Positions 12,208 through 21,882 of a stretch of DNA of 53,824 nucleotides are shown here, piece after piece; the stretch's first letter is position 1, and each line of letters begins with the position of its first letter. The notes under the pieces were generated by a model. That model had not been told where the DNA came from, searched no databases, and saw only the letters and a program-made list of their open reading frames with translations. The DNA is from Cerioporus squamosus (Eukaryota > Basidiomycota > Agaricomycetes > Polyporales > Polyporaceae), in the NCBI GenBank assembly GCA_022592435.1, contig JABYQS010000219.1:1-53824 (forward strand), read 5' to 3'. The position numbers and the translations under genes are program-made.

Positions 12208-13540
12208 GTGGGTTGTACTTAGTCGGGTGTCCGAGTCCTTGGCTCGTCGGGGATCACTGGGTTATCCGTATAAATAGATGTGCTTTGAGTCGCTCCTGAT
12301 GGCGATAGGTACCCTTCAAAGAGCGTGTGTTGAGTCAGTCACCTCACTTCAGCGGCGAGGTTCTGAAGCCTAGGCCTCGAGGTTGGTAGCCTCGTGGCAG
12401 CTTGGTCCCGGGCGCTTGCGACTATCCTCTCCTCGTTGGCATGGGCGCTTTTCCTCCTCCTCCTCACCCTCCCTTGTCGTCGTCGAGCACTCGGCTCCCA
12501 ACCCATGGCAATGAAACATTGCTACACTACTTGTCTCATCTCATAACGTGACTACTATCCGCTTCGAAAGGAACTACTGGCATGCGGCTCGGTCCTCCAC
12601 TCGAGAACTTCTCGACATCTTGGTCGTGACCAGGCTCGAAGAGACCCATGCGCTCGACGGACTCCAGGCAATACGTGATAACTGCTGATACTGCGGCGGG
12701 CTGCTTAGATACGACTGGAGGACGGTTTTGGCCCGTGTATATGTCAAGTTAGTACTAGCTGTCCTAGTAGACTTGAACGATGCTCATGTTTTTGCGCGGC
12801 TCAGGTATGCCATGATTAGTCACTGCCGGTTATTTCTCGTGTGAACCAAGCGACGTATGTGATGCCTACGAGGTACGTGATCTTTCCTGTGGTGGGATCC
12901 GTTGTCTGCGGAGTGAGGGATGCGCTCTTGGCAAGCCAGGCCATGAAGCTTGAAGGACCATCCATGCTCGCATGACTTCCCCTCTCGTAGTATAATGCGA
13001 GTCGCTCATCGACAAGAGGCAGAAACCCCGTGCCTTTGCCCTACCACCTTCGCCCCCGAACCAGAATTCATTCTGCCATAGCACGAGCTGGTACGCTGTG
13101 GGCTCCTGCTTACCGCTGCATTCGACTCCATTGCATGTATCCAGGAAGAACAAGCACAGGCTGCGGCCTGGGTGGCGCTGTTTCACGCACGGGTTCGCCA
13201 GACGGGACGGTCGTGTCGAGGATGCAGAGGCGCCTTCATCCGAAGTTCATCCCATTGAATTGAACACGGCGACATATAATGGCTTGGCGGGCCTATCCGG
13301 AGCTTTCTTCCGCCTCCCAGACCTCCCAAGAACATCCGCAGAGAAAAAGAGAGAACCGAGGCCCATCATACGGGCCTGTTCCCTAGTGTCGCTGCTGGCT
13401 AGGACATGTCATCCCTCCTGTCGCGGCGTCTCTAGCCCACATATTGCTGACTTGCGGCTCTTTGTACAGTATAGCCGCGTGCTTGTGCTGACCATGTATC
13501 TTTCCGCTGGTGCACCGGCTATAGATCCGACGACGGCGTG
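12208..13540. other. Intergenic region with no recognised gene
   Basis: It contains the 3' region of the isochorismatase-like gene and short overlapping frames on both strands (longest about 147 codons, 13098-13541) without recognisable motifs. Confidence 0.4.
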
Positions 13541-13547
13541 ATGGCGA

Positions 13548-13556
13548 GTATATATA
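13548..13556 (+). promoter_or_regulatory. TATA box of small secreted protein gene 1
   Basis: A GTATATATA stretch about 90 bp upstream of ATG 13644, in the right position for a core promoter. Confidence 0.45.
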
Positions 13557-13643
13557 CCGTCCATCGTGCGTCGCACAACGCGACGGAACAATCCATCGCA
13601 CTCCTCATCGACCACAGTCACTGTCGACGACCTCGCGAAGTCA

Positions 13644-14280
13644 ATGCCAACCCTAGTCAATCTCGTGCTAGTCACCGTCCTGGCCGTTCGTGGTGAGTTG
13701 CTTCGAATGCATATCATCCGTCGCCGCTAATCGCTCATCCTCCTTTATAGCCGCTGCATTTCCAGCCAATGCACCCCACCCTAACTACGAAACAACTATC
13801 ACAACGACGATTGGAGGCCATCCCACCACCATCACCGCTACCATCGACCCTCCCACTTGGCCGAGGCCTCCGGTCAGCCAGCCCACCAGCACGCCCGCCG
13901 CCGTGACGCCGCACGAGGACTGGGTCACGACGCTCACCACGTCCTCCGCGGGACACGCGACGACGCTCACCATCACGTACGACTCACCCATCCCCACGAT
14001 TATCACCACGACTATCGACGGGCACCCGACCACGCTGACGTCGACGCTCACCCCGCTCCCGCCCTTCTCTTGGGGCCTCTCCACGATCGTGACGATGATC
14101 AACGGGCAGGCCACAACCGCGGTCGAGGCCGTCGACCCGCCCGCTACGACGCCGCCTGGGGGATCACCGCCGTCGGGATCTGAGTCGCAGTCGGATGCGG
14201 GGACGACGACGTGTATAACGTGGATTTCTCCTGCGCAGCCGACCTCCCCAATCTTCGATCCGTATCCGACTGGGCAGTAG
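13644..14280 (+). CDS. Small secreted Thr-rich repeat protein 1
   Basis: Two exons (13644-13692 and 13751-14280, phase-1 intron) encode 192 residues. MPTLVNLVLVTVLAVRAAA is a signal peptide, after which the mature chain starts near FPANAPHP. The mature part has degenerate repeats of about 35 residues with the core T-[IL]-T-T-T-[IS]-x-G-H-[AP]-T-T-[IL]-T, seen as ETTITTTIGGHPTTITATID, TTLTTSSAGHATTLTITYD, TIITTTIDGHPTTLTSTLT and a weaker fourth copy (TIVTMINGQATTAVEAVD). Proline/serine linkers and a C-terminal tail ending IFDPYPTGQ follow. The alternating Thr/hydrophobic pattern suggests beta strands, and the Thr/Ser content suggests O-mannosylation. I recognise no family. It may be a cell-wall or secreted effector-like protein, but that is inference. 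A paralog lies 1.2 kb downstream. Confidence 0.8.
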
Positions 14281-15380
14281 GTGTTGTGGCGGACTCCGTG
14301 GTGGATGAATGCGAGGTTGAGACGATGCGAGTGATGGACACATACTCCAATCTCTCATGGCCAGCGATGTATCCAGGCTGAACGCTTGTATTCTTCTCTC
14401 TCATGTATAAGTATATTGACGCTGCCTTCTGCCTCGTTCGCGGGGCCCCGATGTTCACCCACGGCTCCAACACCGAATACGGATCCCTGCTAAAGAAACT
14501 ACTCGGATCACACTTCCCCCAGGAACGTCGACATCTCCAGACGTCTAGAGGCCGGCACCCTTCAGTCGACGGGACACGACGAAGACTGATAACTGGACAG
14601 GCGTCGCCCTATGACTCTGAGAGTCCTATTGTGGCTCTTTCAGGTGAGTATCATCTATCCTACATATGTCGGAATCTTGCGTGATACTTACGTATGCAGT
14701 ATACAGCACGAACGCATCCGCGCGCCGCGAGCATGTACCAAACACCGTCCTGTCGATCTGTACCTCGTGTGACCGCACAGACGTGGAGAAGTCTTGGAGA
14801 TTCATGTTCCTGACCGCGGTGGATGTCACTGCCGCTCCGGGCGAGGAGCGGAGGCAAGACCTCCTCTCATCAGTTCGTCATCCAACATATGTTACGTGAG
14901 ACCGAGAGTTCTCGGTAGTACGAGCGGTATGTCATGCACTCCTCCCACACGGCTATGCTTCCCCTAATTATGTATATCCAGCATCACCTTGCACCGCGAA
15001 CAAGGAGGGGCTTCGGTCGCGCAGGCCGTCAAGTCCTGCTCACGGGGCTGCTAGCTGTTGCCAGGCAGGATTATCGTGTTCAGGATCAGGACGGTCTGCA
15101 TGCGCAGATGATCCTGTTTCAACTGAATACGGTGATCTTTGTTCGCTTGGCGGGCGCGTCCATGTCTATCGCCTTGTGCGCGCCTCTCCCTGCCTCTCCC
15201 CTCCCAGACATCATCCTGGTACGTACTCCGACAGATGGGAGACCGTGCCAAGGATCTCACTGAGTGCAGCGTCAAAGTTAGTTGTCGCCTAACAGAGATA
15301 CGTGTCCACGCTCACTATGCCGCCGTGGTAGCGCGCATGCCGTGGAGGTTTGGGAGTATGATGGCCCCGCAAGGCTGCAG
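14281..15380. other. Spacer between the two secreted-protein paralogs
   Basis: No gene is recognised. Short frames with scattered cysteines (14666-14899) and a hydrophobic stretch (14934-15263) show no family motif and could be exon relics. Confidence 0.35.
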
Positions 15381-15381
15381 G

Positions 15382-15387
15382 TATAAG
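15382..15387 (+). promoter_or_regulatory. TATA box of small secreted protein gene 2
   Basis: TATAAG lies 62 bp upstream of ATG 15450, between GC-rich sequence and a CT-rich leader. Confidence 0.45.
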
Positions 15388-15449
15388 TTTCGAGCTGCAC
15401 GATCGCCTTTGACACTCGTACCCTCTTACACCCCGAGGTCTGCATTAAC

Positions 15450-15869
15450 ATGAAGGCTGTCTCAAGCGCACTGATCATGGCCGGCATGTTCGTCGCTCAT
15501 GGTGCGCAGTACAGATCCCCTCTCTCTCGGCCATGGCTGACCATACTCATTCTCCTAGCCGTTGCGATTCCCGCCAACGTACCTCGCCCAGAGTACGCGA
15601 CCACCATCACGACCACCATTGGCGGGAAGCCGACAACGATCACCGCGACCATCGACCCCTTCCCCACATCTGGCACGCCCGCCGTCGTGACCCTGCACCA
15701 GGACTACGTGACGACAGAGACAAGGACCTTTGGTGGCCACACGACGACGCTCACACTCACTGTCGACGCCCCCGTCACCGAGACCATCACTACGACCATC
15801 GATGGGCAGCCGACTACACTGACCACGACTATCTTCCCCTTCGGTAGCCCCACGCCTCTCCCGCGATGA
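15450..15869 (+). CDS. Small secreted Thr-rich repeat protein 2 (C-terminally shortened)
   Basis: Two exons (15450-15501 and 15559-15869), with the intron in the same phase-1 position as in the paralog at 13644, encode 120 residues. A signal peptide (MKAVSSALIMAGMFVAH, then AVA) precedes IPANVPRPEYATTITTTIGG and three copies of the Thr repeat (TTITTTIGGKPTTIT, TTETRTFGGHTTTLT, ETITTTIDGQPTTLT). The frame stops at TGA 15867. Just after it, in a different frame, the DNA still encodes IPPAQATTPIR and then FDPFPT, matching ISPAQPTSPIFDPYPT at the end of paralog 1. A deletion plus a frameshift has therefore removed the fourth repeat and the tail. The secreted core remains intact and is probably expressed. 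Function is unknown. Confidence 0.75.
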   Translation: MKAVSSALIMAGMFVAHGAQYRSPLSRPWLTILILLAVAIPANVPRPEYATTITTTIGGKPTTITATIDPFPTSGTPAVVTLHQDYVTTETRTFGGHTTTLTLTVDAPVTETITTTIDGQPTTLTTTIFPFGSPTPLPR

Positions 15870-16341
15870 TTCCTCCTGCGCAAGCAACGACTCCTATACG
15901 TGTTCGATCCTTTCCCGACCGATGAGTACTGTAGTATGACTATGTTCGCCCTAGTACTGGGGTATGTAAGTAGTAATACTTATCGTCAGTTGGCTTTTGT
16001 ACCCAGAAACCTCAGACTCCAGGCGTCCGCGTCAGTCCTGGCTGTGAGCTTCGCCCAGCGCATAGTGAAAGAACACGACACCGACACAGTGAGAGTACTT
16101 ACCGGCTCCTCGCAGGTTCTTGCTGCCAGTGGTGATGTGGTATACCGTGACGACTTACCAACGTCCTACACCCTCAGCCCCCTCCAATAGGCACTCAATT
16201 CGTCTGTTATATTGATCTACGAAAGACAAATACAGGTGAGCACAGGTACTTACTAGCCGGCGCACACATGTTCGGGGGTTGTAGCACTGGCAGGACCGTG
16301 GGACTCCGAGACAGCTCGGCGACGGATGAGCATCGCTCGGC
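15870..16341. other. Decayed 3' end of secreted protein gene 2 and spacer
   Basis: The first about 70 bases are the out-of-frame remnant of the C-terminal tail shared with the paralog. The rest up to the F-box gene holds nothing I recognise. Confidence 0.45.
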
Positions 16342-16353
16342 GTGTTGCCATCG

Positions 16354-18093
16354 ATGAAAACTCACCTGCTCTTGACACTCTCGATGTTACCTCTAGAGCT
16401 TGACGAGAACATCCTTGATCACTTCCAGGGGCAAGGGCAAACCCTACTTACCTGCGCATTGGTATGCAAGAGGTGGCAACCATCAGTAAAGTGCAAAAAG
16501 TCTGAGAACTCTGAGAGTTCTCCCACAGACATCCTCAGAGGTCAGGAATGTCAGATCTCAGAGACCCCTTCTGAAATATATCCATATTCATTTTGTGCCA
16601 TGGTGGAGCATGCCTCTGAGCTCTGTTGACCTCTGTGAAATCTGAATTTGAATTTAAGAGTTCTCAGAGCTCTCAGACTTTTTGCACTTTACTGATGACC
16701 GCGCTATCAGCAACATCTTTACCGGGAAATACACTTCAGGACTAGGCGTCAGCTCTACCTTTTCCACCGGTCGCTCAGCGCAAATGAGCCTCTCCGGGAG
16801 CTTGTGAAGATGGTCATCATCAATAGCTTTTATCTGAGTCATCCGACTTGGAGATTCCTCAGCGATGTCGGCAAGTCCGCCGATCTCGACATCACTACCG
16901 TCCTTATGGTTTCTGCGCTGCCTAACATCAAATCCTTGACTGTTCAGAACCCGTACGGCTCAAGAGGGCCTCTGCGTATTGATGAGCTGGAAACACTCCA
17001 TATGGGTGCGACCACGTTCCGATGCGTCAGGGCCTTGCGCATGCTGTCCAAGTTGGTTCTGCACAAGCTCCACTTCCGCACTCTGACGAGCTTCGGCCGA
17101 TTTGTCCTTTCTCTTCCATATCTAAGGATCCTCCATTGTACATATGTGCATGTACCACTGGCCCGCGGTGCCGAGCATGAGCTAGTGGAGGCACTCATGT
17201 CTCGCAGCCTTGAGATATCAACGTTGAACATGAGTCTACATCCTGAGTCCGCATGGTTCATCACAGCGCGCTCACCAGCTGTGGTCATTCTGCAGATTAG
17301 CGCGAACAGCGTTCAAATATCAGCCTTCCTCTTACGGACGTCGAGCGCGCATGTCAGACACCTCGAGATAGGTGTAGGGGCCCTCAATGAAGCAATGCGT
17401 ACGTTGTCTTCTTTTGCGAATGCTCTGGTCGTTCAAGCATTGACATTGCCGCCAGCCCGGAATCACATCAGTAAAGTGCAAAAAGTCTGAGAGCTCTGAG
17501 AACTCTTAAATTCAAATTCAGATTTCACAGAGGTCAACAGAGCTCAGAGGCATGCTCCACCATGGCACAAAATGAATATGGATATATTTCAGAAGGGGTC
17601 TCTGAGATCTGACATTCCTGACCTCTGAGGATGTCTGTGGGAGAACTCTCAGAGTTCTCAGACTTTTTGCACTTTACTGATGCACTCAGTCAACGAGCTC
17701 GTCCTGCGGTTTCCACTACTGTCTTCGCTTGAGATTTATTTCAATCGTCGCACCTTTGCGTTTGGCCTCCAAGAGATCGCTGTCATACACTCTCTTGTGG
17801 AGAAAGCCCCCCTAGAATCACTCGCCGCACTGAAAGTCGTCTTTGAAGGATGCGGAACAGTCCCAGCACTCACGGATGGCGACACGAGCACGTCGAGGCA
17901 ATTGCGACGACTTGATGCCTTTCTCACTTCTTGTCTGGGGATGTGCGATGTGACGTTTGTTATCCCTCGTGGGACTCAGAGAAGACGAACATTCTGGCGG
18001 ACAACCTTCCAGGACTGCTTTATTGGTCTCCGGGAACGAAGATGTTTGAAGGTCACCACAGTGGCATATGGTGCGTTGGCTGAGTTTCTGTGA
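16354..18093 (+). CDS. F-box protein carrying two intron-like element insertions
   Basis: Substrate-recognition subunit of an SCF-type ubiquitin ligase, as inferred from the F-box. The N-terminus is a clear F-box: LPLELDENILDHF, then TLLTCALVCKRWQP (residues about 2-35). LRR-like leucine-rich segments follow, such as LPNIKSL, LRALYDG-free stretches like FVLSLPYLRILHC, and LVLRFPLLSSLEIYF, ending GALAEFL at TGA 18091. Two 217-bp elements (16481-16697, 17466-17682) interrupt the coding sequence and introduce stops. Excising GT-AG introns at 16486-16710 and 17471-17689 restores one frame of about 431 codons, with ...WQPS joined to QHLYREIHF and ...RNHI to INELVLRF. Without splicing it would be a pseudogene with two breaks. 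ATG 16354 is chosen because the F-box begins there; an in-frame ATG at 16342 would add a few residues. Single-exon F-box genes are common in this group, which supports the insertions being recent. Confidence 0.8.
16481..16697 (+). mobile_element. 217-bp TIR element (copy 1), introner-like
   Basis: A short non-autonomous DNA element with 27-bp perfect terminal inverted repeats starting CATCAGTAAAGTGC and ending GCACTTTACTGATG. It is flanked by the 2-bp repeat AC (16479-16480 and 16698-16699). Removing the element plus one AC restores the F-box reading frame (WQ-PRYQQHLYRE), which fixes the ends. The interior has no coding capacity, and the frame through it hits TGA near 16627. The left TIR supplies a donor-like CATCA/GTAAAG at 16486. 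The right TIR supplies a branch-site-like TTTACTGAT. The first AG downstream is the host's at 16709-16710. It is identical by eye to copy 2 in the opposite orientation. The superfamily is unassigned, because a 2-bp non-TA target duplication is unusual. Confidence 0.88.
17466..17682 (-). mobile_element. 217-bp TIR element (copy 2), inverted, introner-like
   Basis: The same element as at 16481-16697 but inverted; reading its reverse complement I find no difference over the full 217 bp. The flanking 2-bp repeat is CA (17464-17465 and 17683-17684). Removing the element plus one CA restores the frame RNH-SVNELVLRF. As an intron, GT is at 17471 and the branch-like ACTGAT ends 9 nt before the host AG at 17688-17689. 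The excised 219 nt leave RNHI-INELVLRF in frame. Unspliced, translation stops four codons into the element (KVQKV then TGA). Confidence 0.88.
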
Positions 18094-18096
18094 ATT

Positions 18097-19167
18097 GTGT
18101 CGCAAGTCCTGAATGCTCATAAATCATGGCTAGAGCCCATCTCCTGGGAGCCCACTGGCAACGATCACACCTTATCCGTGACGTCGCTTACTGTCTCTCC
18201 GAACAGCAAGTGGCTCGCGAGTGGATCCGACGACTCGACGATCATTCTCTTCGAGCTCGTGGACCAGAGCGCCTTCCGCAAGTGGGACGCAAGAGTCGGA
18301 AATAGCCTGACCCTTGCATTATCTCCCGATAGTCAGCGCATTGTCTGCTCTGGCAGCAATGGCCGCATCATCGTCTGGGACGTTGAGCAGGGCGACGAGC
18401 TTAGCGTGCTCAAGGAACACACCAAGCGATGGTGCCCGGTCGTGTGGTCGCCAGACGGCACGAAGCTCGCGTCCTGCTCACCTGACCAGACAGTCCGCAT
18501 CTGGGACGCAACATCATACCAGCAAATACACTCGCTTGAGGGCCACAGCTCAACGGTCACATGCGTCACTTTCTCTCCAGACGGAAAGCTCCTCGCGTCT
18601 GGTGGATTACTAGACCACGAAATTCGCATCTGTGAGGTCGAGACGGGCGCACTCAAGCACGGGCCACCTGAGCACCCCCACGCGCTCCTCGCCGTACAGT
18701 TCGATCCCCACGCAAATCGCATCGCATCTTCATTGTTGGACAATTTCGTGAGAATTTGCTGCTTCGACACCGGAGAGGAGCTCGTTCTGCGCGGGCGCGG
18801 CAAAGCGGCCAGGCGCTTTACGTTCTCCGAGGACGGGAAGCAAATTATGGTGCCGTGGACCATCACCGGTTTGAGGATCTACGACTCACTCAGCGGCGAG
18901 TGTATCCTCACCCCTTCGCATAATGGCTCCCTCTTCTGGGCCCACATCGCGAAGTTCTCGCCCGACGGCAAGTACATTGCTGGTGCGTCGACGTCGTTTG
19001 ACAACACCGTATCGCTATGGAACCGCAGCGACGGAACGTGCGCCGTGACGTTCTACGAGCACAGCGATGAGGTCATGTTCGTAGCATTCTCGCCGGATGG
19101 ACGGACGCTGTCGTCGGCCTCCAGCGACGGCATGGTATGCATTCGCAGGCTGAGCAACTTCGTTTGA
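18097..19167 (+). CDS. WD40-repeat protein, 5' end missing
   Basis: An open frame of 356 codons encodes about eight WD-type beta-propeller blades: LTVSPNSKWLASGSDDSTII, LALSPDSQRIVCSGSNGRII, VVWSPDGTKLASCSPDQTVR, VTFSPDGKLLASGG, two degenerate blades, AKFSPDGKYIAGAS and VAFSPDGRTLSSASSDG. It ends SNFV at TGA 19165. WD40 propellers are protein-protein scaffolds; no enzyme domain is present. There is no ATG in frame until about residue 250. The frame opens directly after, and in the same frame as, the F-box stop codon at 18091-18093. It is therefore either 5'-truncated, expressed from an unseen upstream exon, or the tail of an F-box-WD40 readthrough product. A frameshifted copy of its 3' end lies at 46389-46857 next to hydrolase D. 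Tail-to-tail with hydrolase A. Confidence 0.75.
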   Translation: MSQVLNAHKSWLEPISWEPTGNDHTLSVTSLTVSPNSKWLASGSDDSTIILFELVDQSAFRKWDARVGNSLTLALSPDSQRIVCSGSNGRIIVWDVEQGDELSVLKEHTKRWCPVVWSPDGTKLASCSPDQTVRIWDATSYQQIHSLEGHSSTVTCVTFSPDGKLLASGGLLDHEIRICEVETGALKHGPPEHPHALLAVQFDPHANRIASSLLDNFVRICCFDTGEELVLRGRGKAARRFTFSEDGKQIMVPWTITGLRIYDSLSGECILTPSHNGSLFWAHIAKFSPDGKYIAGASTSFDNTVSLWNRSDGTCAVTFYEHSDEVMFVAFSPDGRTLSSASSDGMVCIRRLSNFV

Positions 19168-19421
19168 GCAAGTCGTGAAGAGCCTGCAACTTTCCATTTG
19201 CCATATGTACCTATCACACCCCCGTTCAGAGGGAACGCGGCTTGTTACGACTTCTATTATGGTAACATGTTGGTCCGTAGCGTCTTCTCTGTTTCGATGA
19301 GGCTCGTAGTAGATTCACATGTATTGTTTCTTTGACTCGGAATAGGCAGTAACCATGCGGTACTGTGTCCCCGAGACCGTTGTATCCACTATGCTCTTCT
19401 CCCCGAATAGACACCAGAGGC

Positions 19422-21830
19422 TTAGACGTCGGTGCTGGGTATGTGGGCCAAAATATCCGCAGTGTTGACGCCATCGAAGAGCTCGAAATCCGCGTCAACC
19501 TCGCACACCGTTCCGTTAGCAGGGAGCTGCGAACGAAGCGTCCACATGAGTTCCGACGTGCATATCTCGAGCGAAGATATGTCAACGACTTACTGTTCCA
19601 TTCGTCATATACGCAATGAATATCTCGTTCATGCATGCAGACGGCGCAGAGACGGTAGTGTGCTTCAGGTTCGAACCAGCCCATCCCATGAGTCGACCAT
19701 CCTAAGCGCGAAAGTGAACAACCGACGTACCCCGAAGCCATTCTGCCGAACCAGCACTGCGTCTTTCCCGAGGAGACCAGTGACTCTCTCGGCAGACGGG
19801 AGCGGGGTGATCGGGTCGAGCTGCACCGTGCAAGAATCAATATCCAGGGCGCGTACGGCGATGCTCGCTGATACTGACGATATTCGAAGCGATGAGGATC
19901 TTGTTTGCGAGCTTCTTGTTGAACGGGCCTTGGTATCTCTCGACAGACCGGACAGGCCAGGACGAGCACCGGTAGAAAAGGGCCGGCCATATGGAGCCAA
20001 CTACGCGCAAAGTCTGATTGAGCTGCGACTACTGGCGTGCGCATGAAGAGGGATACTCACAGAGGTGCGACACGTTACGGGATGAGGATATGATGCCCTT
20101 GAAAACCTCTTCCATCGTCGTGCCTCGCAGGTTGACGCTGTCCGCGCAGTAGATCGCGCTGTCGGTATAGGAAGGGCTATCATTCGACTCTGAGCCACGC
20201 TTGACCAACCTGCAGGACCCGGGGATTGTTGAGCAGCCAGTGTGGATACATATTTCACTGAACGTACGGCTTGCGACGAGTCAGGTCCTTGGACCTCCTG
20301 CTGAGGGCCCGAGATGCATTCGCAGGCGCCTCTCCATTGACAATCTGCACGACCTGTGGGTAGTCCTTCACAAAGTTGGACCAGTCCGTTGAACTGTACA
20401 TCTCTCCGAATAGCTGCGCTGCAATCCAATCGAGGTCAGCGAACCATCCCTCTCGCTATCATGACCGGGCGGCACTCACTTCGGATGTCTCCCGAGGTGA
20501 TAGGGACGGAAGCATTGGCCTTCGTAGCATCATGGGCAGTTTTCAGTAGCGTCTGGACCTTTGCATCGATATCGAGCGGACCATCGCCCTCTGAGGCGGC
20601 GGCACACCCCGCTGGCCCCGTGAGCGCACACCCGGTGATCAGCGCCTTGTATATAGTATCTGCGGACACGATCTGGTTGGAAAATGTCTGTAGGGTGCCA
20701 AACCAAGCACAGTAAGTATGCCTGAACCGCACGATGGTGATGCAGAGAAGAGCCTCACCAGGGCCGGCTCCTGAGTAGCGAACGTCACAGGGTCTACCAC
20801 TCCGTCCAGGATGACTCTCCCGACGCGCTACATTCGAGAGTCAGCCTCGAGTGCAAGTAACCGAGGGGCAGTCCTAACTGACCTGCGGGAACACTAGCAT
20901 ACACTGATGTCAGCTGCGATCTTCAAAGGAAGGACGTAAAGACGCTCACTGTTCACAAACCAAGAGCCTATCAATGTTCCATACGACACACCGAGGTAGT
21001 TGATTGGGGCGTCCGGGCCGTCAAGCACGTTCGCGATGGAAACCATGTCGCGAACTGCTGCGGCGGTCCCGACGTACTTGAGGTACTTGCCGTTCGGGGA
21101 GTTGAGGCACTTCTGCCCTAGCTCCTCGTACTTCTTCTGCATGGTCGGGCCTTGCGCGAGGAGCGTCTGCACGTCAGCGGAGTCTGTAAAGTTCCCGGTC
21201 TCCTCAATCCCGGTGAGCTCGATCGTCCCGTTGAAGAAAGAGGTGTACTCTGCGAGACTGTCGAAGCAGAAGATCTCTCCGGGGCTGCATAGAAGCGTTG
21301 TAAGTGGCATCCGATGTCAAGGAGAGGAAGGGCGGCACTGACATGGTCAGGTTCCCGACACCTCGCGGATCCCAGCTCACGACGTCGTAAACGCCGCCCG
21401 AAACTCCGAGTAGCAGCTCCTTGGTCTCGCTGACGGCTTCAAGCCCAGAGCCGCCAGGCCCACCTGTCACGGCTTTTGCGTTAGCGACCTTGTCGATGTT
21501 CTAGTCTGAGTTAACTGACCTGGATTGAAGAAGACCGATCCGCGACGCTCCCCAGTCGCATTCGCCTTGATGACGGCCAGGCGCGCTTTCCCGATGGAGG
21601 GATGCTGGTAGTCCAGCGGGACTTCCAGGAAGCCGCATGAGAGGGAGGTGTCGTTCACGACGGAGGGGTCGCATGGTCCCCATTGTATATGAGAGCCACC
21701 CTGCGAACTGTCGTCAGTCGGCGCAACAGCTGGAGAGATGGATAGGGCATACATGGTGCGACGCAGACGCGTAGGACGCGATGCTCGCGAAGGCAAGGAC
21801 GAGAACAGAAGTCAGCCTGTTGTATGCCAT
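19422..21830 (-). CDS. Secreted TAP-like alpha/beta hydrolase (copy A)
   Basis: A serine hydrolase related to Streptomyces tripeptidyl aminopeptidases (Abhydrolase_1 core plus TAP-like C-terminal domain; peptidase family S33 relatives). ATG 21830 begins a signal peptide (MAYNRLTSVLVLAFASIASYASA). About ten short introns interrupt the gene. Visible landmarks are WGPCDPSVVNDTSLSCGFLE, the oxyanion region GGPGGSG (about 21450), YDVVSWDPRGVGNL, the nucleophile elbow NYLGVSYGTLIGSW (about 20960-21000), a TAP lid segment (GPLDIDAKVQTLL), and the C-terminal SWPVRSVERYQGPF, DPITPLPSAERV (acid) and GFG (His on the next exon). It ends PSTDV at TAA 19422. Predicted length is about 560 residues. All exons I checked are open. 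It most likely trims peptides outside the cell; specificity is not known. It is one of four paralogs in the window and is nearest to copy D. Confidence 0.88.
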
Positions 21831-21882
21831 TGTATGGCAAGTTGGAGCTGCAGACGTACTAGTATTACCTGGAGAAGAACGA

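Noticed and set aside
16481..16697. Element as a Tc1/mariner MITE with TA target duplication (TA occurs within CAGTAAAG and CTTTACTG).
   Set aside because: Both copies share CATCAG outside that TA, so those bases belong to the element. The flanking repeats are AC and CA, and frame restoration supports the longer ends.
19660..19700. GGTTCGAACC resembling a tRNA T-arm.
   Set aside because: No matching acceptor stem or D-arm, and it falls in an intron of hydrolase A.
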